Assembly: GCF_007565055.1 (NCBI RefSeq)
Contig: NC_044553.1
Coordinates: 42,769,420-42,833,419 of the forward strand
Origin: Rhinopithecus roxellana
Taxonomy: Eukaryota; Chordata; Mammalia; Primates; Cercopithecidae
DNA: 64,000 bases
Reading direction: 5' to 3'
A program made the position numbers and the translations under genes. Within the stretch, counting starts at the first letter, position 1. Every line of letters begins with the position of its first letter. Of this stretch, positions 56,611 to 64,000 are shown one piece after another. The notes below the pieces were generated by a model. The model was not told the origin of the DNA. It was given only the letters and a program-made list of their open reading frames with translations, and searched no databases.

Positions 56611-57390
56611 TTGGACATTTCTTTTAAATGAAATCATAACAATGTGTGGTCTTTATTGACTGAGTTCTTTCACTTAGCATAATGTTTTCAAGATTCATCC
56701 ATGTCATAGCATGTATCAGTACCTTATTCATTTTTATGGCTGAATAATATTTCATTGAGTGGATATACCACCCATCATTTGTCCATTTATCAGTCAGTAG
56801 GCATTTGGATTGTTCCCATTTTTTCAATACTATGCATAATGCTTCTATGAACTTATGGACAAGTTTTTGTGTGAATATATGTTTTCATTTTGCTTGAGTA
56901 TATATCTATGAGTGGGATTGCTGGGTCAAATGTTAACTTTGTTTTTGAGAAACTGTTACTTTCCACAGTGGCTTCCCCATTTTTACATCCTACCAGCAAG
57001 GTATGAGGGTTGTAATTTCTCCACATTCTCATCAGCAGTTATCTTTTTTTTGAGACAAGAGTCTTGCTCTGTTGCCCAGCCTGGAGTGCAGTGAGGCAAT
57101 CTCGGCTCACTGCAGCCTCCGCCTCCCGAATTCAAGCAATTCTTATGCCTCAGCCTCTCAAGTAGCTGGGATTACGGGTATATACTACCATGCCCAGCTA
57201 ATTTTTTGTATTTTCAGTAGACACAGAGTTTTGCTGTTTGCCAGGCTCGTCTTAAACTCCTGTCCTCAAGTGATCCACCCACCTAAGCCTCCCAAAATGC
57301 TGGCATTACAGGCGTGAGCCACTGCCCCCGGCCTATCTTTTTGATATAGCCATCCTACTGGGTGTGTAGTAGTTATCTCATTGTGTTTTA
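56611..57390 (-). mobile_element. Old L1M, minus
   Basis: TTCACTTAGCATAATGTTTTC, GGCTGAATAATATTTCATTG, GGGATTGCTGGGTCAAATG; continues on the other side of the Alu at 57044. Confidence 0.78.
57044..57334 (-). mobile_element. Alu
   Basis: Target-site duplication TATCTTTTT on both sides. Confidence 0.92.
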
Positions 57391-58552
57391 TATTTTTGGC
57401 TCATCATTGCTTCTTCCTTCTCGTATCTTCCTTGTGGATTCTATTTCTTTCTTCCTAATGTACATCTTTTATCATTCATTTACAAGGATGTATTAGTGGT
57501 AAATTCTCTTGATTTTTATCCAGAATTATTTTTTAACACTAACACTTAAATAATGATTTATTTTGATATAGAATTGTATATAGTAGCTTTTTTCCCTTGT
57601 GATGTTTTGAAGATATTATTACACCATTTTTTTTTTTTTTTTTTTTTTGGGAAAGAGTCTTGCTCTGTTGCCCAGGCTGGAGTGCAGTGGCTTGATCTCA
57701 GCTCAGTGCAACGTCTGCCTCCCAGGTTCAAGCAATTCTCCTGCCTCAGCCTCCCTAGTAGCTGGGACTGCAGGAGCACGCCACCATGCCCAGCTAATTT
57801 TTGTGTTTTCAGTAGAGACAGGATTTTACCATGATGGCCAGGTTGGTCTTGAACTCCTGACCTCATGATCTGCCCGCCTTGGCCTCCCAAAGTGCTGGGA
57901 TTACAGGTATGAGCCACCATGCCCATCCCACTTTCTTGCTTCTTTTATTGCCAATAAGAAATTTTCTTAGTGCAATCTATATAATCTTTGCTCTAGCTAC
58001 CTGTAAGTTCTTGTCTTTGTTGTTCCACAGTTTCACTATAATGTGGCTTAGTATAGACTTACTTTTGTATTTCTACATTGAGGTTTGTGCTTCCTGAATC
58101 TGAGGATGTATGGTTTTCATCATGTAGTAATTTTCCCTTTGAATATGACTTGTTCTTCATTATCTTTAGTCTTTCATTTTAAAACAGCTGTCTTAAATCT
58201 TTATCTGTTTTATATTCTCCATGTTTCTCTCTGTGCTGCATTCTAGCTGATTTCCTCATAGCTATCTTCCAGTTTTAGAAAATTCTTTTGCTGTTTGATA
58301 AATTTAAGAGTTCCAAAAATTCAAAAATTGTATTTTTTTTTTATTTCTGGAAATTCCATTCATTTATTTTTCTAACTTGTTTTTTATGTAGTTTTTACCT
58401 TCTCATATTTCAATTCCTTCTTTGATGCTCTCCACAGTAATCAGAATATCATTTCAAAATGTTACTGCTCTGTTTTTCAGTCCCCATTTCATTCACAATT
58501 CTAGAGATTTTTTTTTTTTTTTTTAAATAAGAATTCAACTATGTTAAAAAGA
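57391..58552 (-). mobile_element. Probable old L1M tail
   Basis: Words such as GTTTCACTATAATGTGGCTTAG and TGTGCTTCCTGAATCTGAGG suggest the 3' part of an ancient L1; evidence is weak. Confidence 0.4.
57629..57928 (-). mobile_element. Alu (AluS-like)
   Basis: Full length, with GGGAAAGAGTCTTGC in place of the usual GAGACGGAGTC start. Confidence 0.92.
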
Positions 58553-58809
58553 AACTTTTTTTTTGAGACGGAGTCTCGCTCTGTCACCCAGGCTGGAGTG
58601 CAGTGGCTGGATCTCAGCTCACTGCAAGCTCCGCCTCCCGGGTTTACACCATTCTCCTGCCTCAGCCTCCCGAGTAGCTGGGACTACAGGCGCCTGCCAC
58701 CACGCCCAGCTAGTTTTTTGTATTTTTAGTAGAGACGGGGTTTCACCATGTTAGCCAGGATGGTCTCAATCTCCTGACCTCATGATCCGCCTGTCTTGGC
58801 CTCCCAAAG
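58553..58809 (-). mobile_element. Young AluY, monkey type, 5' truncated
   Basis: A perfect target-site duplication AAAAAGAAACTTTTT on both sides. The Alu stops at GGCCTCCCAAAG, lacking about 35 bp. It carries GGCTGGATCTCAG and CCCAGCTAG. Confidence 0.92.
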
Positions 58810-58823
58810 AAAAAGAAACTTTT

Positions 58824-59214
58824 TGGGTCATATCTGCAATTTCTAGATGGTTTCAGTGGGAAGATTTTCAGGATTTTCTTACCATTTAAAAATTTTAATA
58901 CTAAAAAAAAATTTATCCTGATGTAGAACTGTGACTATCTGGGCAAGTCCATAACTTTTGGGCTGCCTACTATTTAATTCCTGAGGTGAGCGACCATCTA
59001 CTGGGATGGGAACATTTTTATTTCCTTGTTATTAAATAGTAAATGTCAGATGAAATCAATTCTTAGATACCTTAAGTAGGTTTTATTCCTACTTCTTGGA
59101 GTGAACTCTGTAGTCATCCCAACCCATGATATGAAAGCCATCCTCCTATAAATGGAACGTTTTCATTCTCTATTCCCCCAAAAGAAAACCGAAGAATAAA
59201 AGAAAACATGGGTG
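58824..59214. other. Unassigned sequence
   Basis: AT-rich, between the last Alu and the presumed polyadenylation site; no recognised feature. Confidence 0.4.
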
Positions 59215-59238
59215 TGTCTTTTTTAACTAAGGAAAACT

Positions 59239-59244
59239 TTTATT
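59239..59244 (-). terminator. Poly(A) signal AATAAA, distal
   Basis: The minus strand reads CAAATAAAAG here. Beyond the expected cleavage site (about 59215-59225) comes a T-rich stretch near 59195-59210 that could act as the downstream element. It marks the apparent 3' limit of the repeat-poor tract. Confidence 0.45.
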
Positions 59245-59305
59245 TGAATTGTGCAATCAATCAGTATTTAGACAGCAGTTTCATAAACATTTTGGCATTT
59301 AAACT

Positions 59306-59311
59306 TTTATT
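59306..59311 (-). terminator. Poly(A) signal AATAAA, proximal
   Basis: The minus strand reads ACAAATAAAAG, 67 bp upstream of the distal signal. It offers an alternative cleavage site if this is a 3' UTR. Confidence 0.35.
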
Positions 59312-62300
59312 TGTTTTTGGCATGACCTATAGGGTAGTAGATAAACTATCCAGTGGGGTGGGAGGGAAGTACTAAGCAATATTTACTATGATACTAGAAA
59401 AAAAAATCTACATTATTAAACAAATATGTTTTAAGAAGACATTAAAAAGATACATTCAAAATCAAGGCAAACATTTGCTTTCTTCGTGCAATGGCATTCA
59501 CAGAGCTGATCCCCTGAGTCAAGTACAAAATTAATATAGCTCAGCTCTATAGTCCATTAGCAAGTCTACAAATGCTGCCCCTACAAGAAAATGGTATATG
59601 GAGTGAAAGGATCCAGAACACCCACAACATAAAATAATTTAACTGGTTCCCACACTTTCATTTAATTCACATCTTTGAAGAAAATAGAAAAAAAATCATA
59701 CACGCAGATATATAATTTTGTCCAACAACAGCAACAAGCAGACACATTTTCTTAACATATGTCCTCTACTGACAGGCTAAGGCAATGTGTGTTTATTCAG
59801 GCTTTGCAATTTCCTATTAACAGGCTCAAGTTGCTAATCATCAGTAATACTTTTCATTTGCAAACAAAGTAGATATCCAGAATGTGATAACAGGAAACAG
59901 AACATTTTAAGGTCAAGATCTGTCATATTTTTGTTTTTAAAGACAGTTCCACAGAAAAACTTCTATAACACAATTTTTTTTTAAGTTGTAAGTCAAGACT
60001 ATGTCTATATACCATGAACTACTTACAAGCTGTGAACTTAAGGAAATCTGCAAAGCTGTTCAGAATCGTATATGGATAAGAAAAAAGGGAAAATATTTCC
60101 TTTCTCTAAAAAAAGAAGACAATCATATAATTCTTCCCAACAAACCCTACATATGAACTCGAATAAACCAGAATCAGGTGCCAGTATGTGTTGCCCTATA
60201 TAAAATTCATTCATTTGGAACAGTTTGCAGAAATATTAAAATACTCCATAATCTTGAAAAAGATATTTTAGAGAAAAATCCTAAATATGTACTTTTCTCC
60301 TCACCCATCTACCCTGCTGGGCAATATGATTCTCTCTTTAACTCTTTAAAAGCCAACATACCAAAAAAAAAGAACATTTAAATTGGAGTAAGATGACTTC
60401 AAATTTAGTATTTCAAAAGTACAGTCAATTCCCATTTTTCTCTTAAGAATTTATCCACCTAACAGATGAGTGTTTCAATTTCAGCTGTATCTTTTACCAA
60501 CCACTTTCTTCTATTGGTTTTTCGTATGTGTACAGGAGATGCAAACATTTTTCATTTCAACAAAGGCAAAATATAATTGCAAAGGCTGACTTGTAAACAA
60601 AGAGCCTGTAAGATCTTTCACAGACTCATACAAATGAGTTTCGGATTATGATTATTTACACTTGAATTTTCTCTTAAATTTTCAAAGCACTATTGTTTCA
60701 TTTTGCACAAAAAATTATCCTCATTTCACGGATAGAGAAGGAACAGAAACAGGTTAAGAATTTTTGTACCAAATGATTCTCAAAATTCTCAAGATTAGAA
60801 CTGAGGTGCTTCAAAGCCTAACTTATACTTGTTCTGATTTATGACTCTCCGTTAACTTTGCTCCCTCCTAAATCAATGCAAATAATGAATTAGTTTATGT
60901 TCATAAAAAATCACGGACTCTTCAGACCTAACAAGAAAGGATTATTGGTTACACACCTGGCTTTTTCAAGTTAATGAATTCCTGTTTGGAATATGGGAGC
61001 TACAGAAAATTACAAAAGATAAAATGCAATTCTGAAGACCTTGTCGAATAATGAAACGCTTGACTAGAGAAGGACGCTAGAAAGCATGCCTACCTTATTT
61101 CTAATGTAACTCTAAGCACAAACAGCCTTCAGACACAATTTTGGCTGAGAGAAATGGAAGGTTTTGAAGGAGGAGAGAAATTAGGAGATAAGGGATGAGT
61201 TACAGCTGCCTAAATTCCTCTTGTGAATAAGTGGATTTAAATAAGGCAGTCTTCTCTTTTTTGATTGGTTATTACTCTGTAGAAAGGTTGTTCTGAACAA
61301 CCTGGCCTTTGTGGATACAAGCGAAAAAAAGTTGTATCTGATCATACTATGGAAGGCACTATGACCCTGGGTGATTAAGTATCTTTTTTTTTTAATTTTT
61401 TTTTTTTTTTTTTTTTTTTAGCTGAGACAATGTATCAGTCCTATATACTTTCGAGTAGAGGATTAACTAATCAGGGTTTGTGTCTTGCCTAAACCATTCA
61501 CTAGCTGTGACTTTTGGCAAGAGATCGGAAACCTGTTTCCTAACCCCTAAAATGGGGATAATACTTGCTTTGCAGAATGCAGCAGCAGTTTGCAGAGATG
61601 AACCATGAGCTTGGCACACTGTAGATGCTCAACAAATGGCATCACATTACTTCCTAGAGTCGGGAGAAATTGTAAAATGACCAGCTTTCTTCTGCTTACT
61701 CAGAGTATTATTCTGGCCTTTGTCCCATAATGGAGACAGCTTTATCAATTTAGTTGAAGAAATGCTGAAAATTGGGGTGGAATTAGATATTATCTTTTAA
61801 AGCTGAAAGAGGGCCGGACTCACGATGATCCAGAAATGAAAAGAAACTAGAGCTTTGAGAACCAGTAAAACGTCAATGGGAACCAAAAAAGAAGGACAAG
61901 AAAGATCCAATTTCCTAGGAGATGTATACACATGCTGATGTAAGGAGAGGCTCTTGCTTCTCGGGAAATCTGAGGATTAACAAAACTGAAAAGCATTCAG
62001 TGGCTTAGTGAAGCTGAAAAGATGAACCAGATTTAAAGGCAGAAAGGCTGCAGGTTGTGAATACGTTATTAAAACAAAACAAAGAATAAACCTGTTCATC
62101 ACTCTGAGTTCCTGTGTTTTGAGGTCTTCCCCCAACTCTTCTTCCCCAGCAACATAATTACTGAAGAGAAAAGGAGAAAGGGTAACTGTAAGAAGAGTTT
62201 TCAATTTTTTTCTGAATAAATTCCATAAAGCTAGAGGCAAATATTTAGGACACTTTCTGATAAACATGAGATGTTATTTTATGAAGCACATATTCAGAAA

Positions 62301-62484
62301 GTTTAAAGCTAAACTGTTTTACAAGTATTTTGGAGAGAAAGTTTAGTGTATACTTTTGTTAGGCTACAGGCCAAAGTTTTCATGCTTTTAAACTTTAAAG
62401 ATCCCCAAGGGGCACATGGCCTCAGATTTCCAATCTCTTTAATGCTACATTTTACAGAGACCAGAATTCCATAGAAAGAATGTA

Positions 62485-62968
62485 TCTCTTGTGGGCAAAA
62501 TAGTGGCCACCTACAGAAGTCCATGCCCAAATCCCTGGAAGCAGTGAATATGTTACCAAACGTACCAAAAGAACTCTGTAGATGTGATTAAGTTGAGGAA
62601 CTTCAGTTGGGGAGATTATCCTGGATTATTTAGGTGGGCTCAATGTGATCACTGGAATCCTTAAACCTGGAGAACCTGTATCAGCTGGGGTTGGAGAAAG
62701 AGAAATGATAATTGAAGGAGCATCAGAGAGATGCTACCTGGCTGGCTTTGAAGATGGAAGGAGGGGTTCCTAGCCTTAAAAAACTGGAAAAGGAAATAGA
62801 TTTTTCCCGAAAGCCTCAAAAAGAAACAGCCCTGCAATCGCCTTGATTTTATCCCAGTGAGACCCGTGTTAGACTTCTGATCTGCAGAACTTAAGAAAAA
62901 TTTGTGTTATTTTAAGCCACCACCTTCATGGTAATGTGTTACAGCAGCAATAGGAAAAATAATACAGT
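62485..62968 (+). mobile_element. MLT1-type ERVL-MaLR LTR
   Basis: The order of words is that of MLT1 LTRs: CCATGCCCAAATCCCTGG, GTGAATATGTTACC, GATGTGATTAAGTTGAGG, GGGGAGATTATCCTGGATTAT, AGCCCTGCAATCGCCTTGATTTTA, TGTGTTATTTTAAGCC, ending in GTTACAGCAGCAATAGG and AATACAG. It is old and diverged, and no internal region is attached. It is the only clear repeat in the right-hand 4.8 kb. Confidence 0.8.
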
Positions 62969-64000
62969 ATCTGGTAAAAAATACAAGACTGTCATGTTAA
63001 TCTTACACACCATCAATGGCTTAAAAAAGGAAAATGAGGAGATGAAAGCCTGAAACATACACATTGCATTAGCCTGTGATCTTATGTCCTGAGCATAAAT
63101 CAACTTAAAACACAGAATTCTATGGTTACATTCTTCTAAACATCAATAAAAAATCACAATTAGACAATTGGTTGTGTATGGTGGTCTCCAGAACCTGCTA
63201 CTCAGTGCTCACAAACTGCAAAGATTATTCTGACTATTAAACCAATACAATTTTATCAGAGACCCATGTGGCAAATGGTCAGGAATAAAGTCTGCAAAAT
63301 ACATGTGTAGTCTTAGTGACTGTTTAAACATAACTGGAGCTTTTTTTTTTTTTTTTTTTTTTTTTTACATTCAGTATTCAAAATTTACATTCAATGAAAC
63401 AGAAATGTATATAAGTGAACCACTATAGCCACTGGTGAAGTGAAACCACATCTGGGTATTCTTGCATTAAAAAAAAAAATGATGCTTTCAATTCCAACTT
63501 TTTGTGACACGATCTGAATTGTTTTCAAAGGTGTCTTCGTAAGAACTTGAACAATGATCCTGGGTTGTCAACCATGAGCACATTTCTGGCAGAAGTCCTT
63601 AACAAAGCCAAAACAAACTGATGCAAACCCCTCTGTCATTGTTCTCAGTGTTGGCATTGCTCTTGTTTGAAGCACAGACAAAAGTATAGCATTTGACACT
63701 AAGAATCTAATTTCTTTGGTAAGGCAAAACTGATTTTTAAAAGTCACTTAATGGATAAAGCTGTATTTCTGCTTTTCGGCTAATCAAAATATAAAACCCC
63801 AGATTTCATTAAAATTTTTTTCCCTTCACCCAAGGTTCCACTGAAGTTTGAAAACTGAGCTCCCTTGGTGCAATGCAAACATTTCAATTTAACAACTCTA
63901 AATTCCAATCTAACAACTTTAAAGAGCACATCTATCAAAGCATAGCCCACTTAAAGAGTGACATGATTTGTTTGCCTCTTACATTCTTAGAGATGAAAAG

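Larger units (their letters stand above)
59215..64000 (-). other. Probable last exon / 3' UTR of a second minus-strand gene
   Basis: After 17 kb of dense Alus, this 4.8 kb tract has no Alu or L1. It is AT-rich and stop-rich on both strands, with single-copy texture. On the minus strand it ends in two AATAAA hexamers (59306-59311 and 59239-59244) followed by a T-rich stretch, the usual layout of a 3' end. The only repeat recognised is an MLT1 LTR (62485-62968), plus T-runs near 61384-61420 and 63340-63366. The coding part would lie beyond 64000. An alternative is a repeat-poor intron or intergenic block. No product can be named. Confidence 0.4.

Noticed and set aside
1..64000. CRISPR array or tandem satellite
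   Set aside because: No regularly spaced direct repeats. All periodic sequence is microsatellite or Alu tails.
1..64000. Intact, potentially active L1 or endogenous retrovirus
   Set aside because: All L1s carry stops, deletions or a mutated active site; all retroviral pieces are solo LTRs without internal genes.

Overview
This window is nuclear DNA of an Old World monkey (Cercopithecidae). The sequence is crowded with primate Alu, L1 and ERV repeats. Several young AluY copies carry variants that I know from the cercopithecid lineage rather than from apes: GATCCGGCCAC, GCGAGGTGGC, GTAAACCCGGG, GGCTTGAGCC and GGCTAG. Examples lie at 32212-32519, 39431-39868, 44598-44895, 47621-47927, 49805-50116 and 58553-58809. 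The species itself cannot be fixed from the sequence alone.

Gene content is sparse, and what there is points to the minus strand. A strong CpG island and promoter occupies about 34.39-35.92 kb. Inside it, on the minus strand, is a short first coding exon (34868-34916, MSAEQEKDPISLKRVR followed by a GTAACC splice donor). I cannot name this gene. Its first intron would cover at least 34.87 kb down to base 1. At the right edge, 59.2-64.0 kb is almost free of SINEs and LINEs and ends in two minus-strand AATAAA signals, which suggests the last exon or 3' UTR of a second minus-strand gene entering from beyond 64 kb. On that reading the two genes are tandem and separated by about 23 kb of repeats.

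Layout. 0-2 kb: old L1 tail split by a MER1B, then an L1M ORF2 piece. 2.07-9.0 kb: a nearly full-length but broken L1PB/L1MA-type element with its 5' UTR, containing four Alus and a MaLR LTR. 9.0-10.7 kb: old L1M with a truncated L1 nested inside it. 11.35-12.35 kb: solo ERVK (HML) LTR. 13.0-17.3 kb: minus-strand L1 with an internal deletion. 17.3-25.6 kb: old L1M, a MaLR LTR, an internally deleted Tigger, MIR, MER5A and an ERV1-type LTR. 25.6-34.1 kb: lower repeat density, with MIR, L2 and a 126-130 bp module present twice. 34.4-35.9 kb: promoter. 36-41 kb: Alu, a split L2 and L1M tails. 42-59 kb: a very dense Alu cluster, mostly minus-oriented, inserted into old L2 and L1M.

No intact retroelement or transposase reading frame was found, and no CRISPR array, operon or bacterial feature. 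I saw no previously undescribed multi-gene system. The points most worth a second look are the duplicated 126-130 bp module (26.44 and 33.47 kb), the unnamed first exon with its CGG-rich 5' UTR, the likely 3' UTR at the right edge, and several lineage-specific or rearranged Alus. Repeat family names come from recognition without a database search, so subfamily labels are approximate and boundaries are good to a few bases only where a target-site duplication is quoted.
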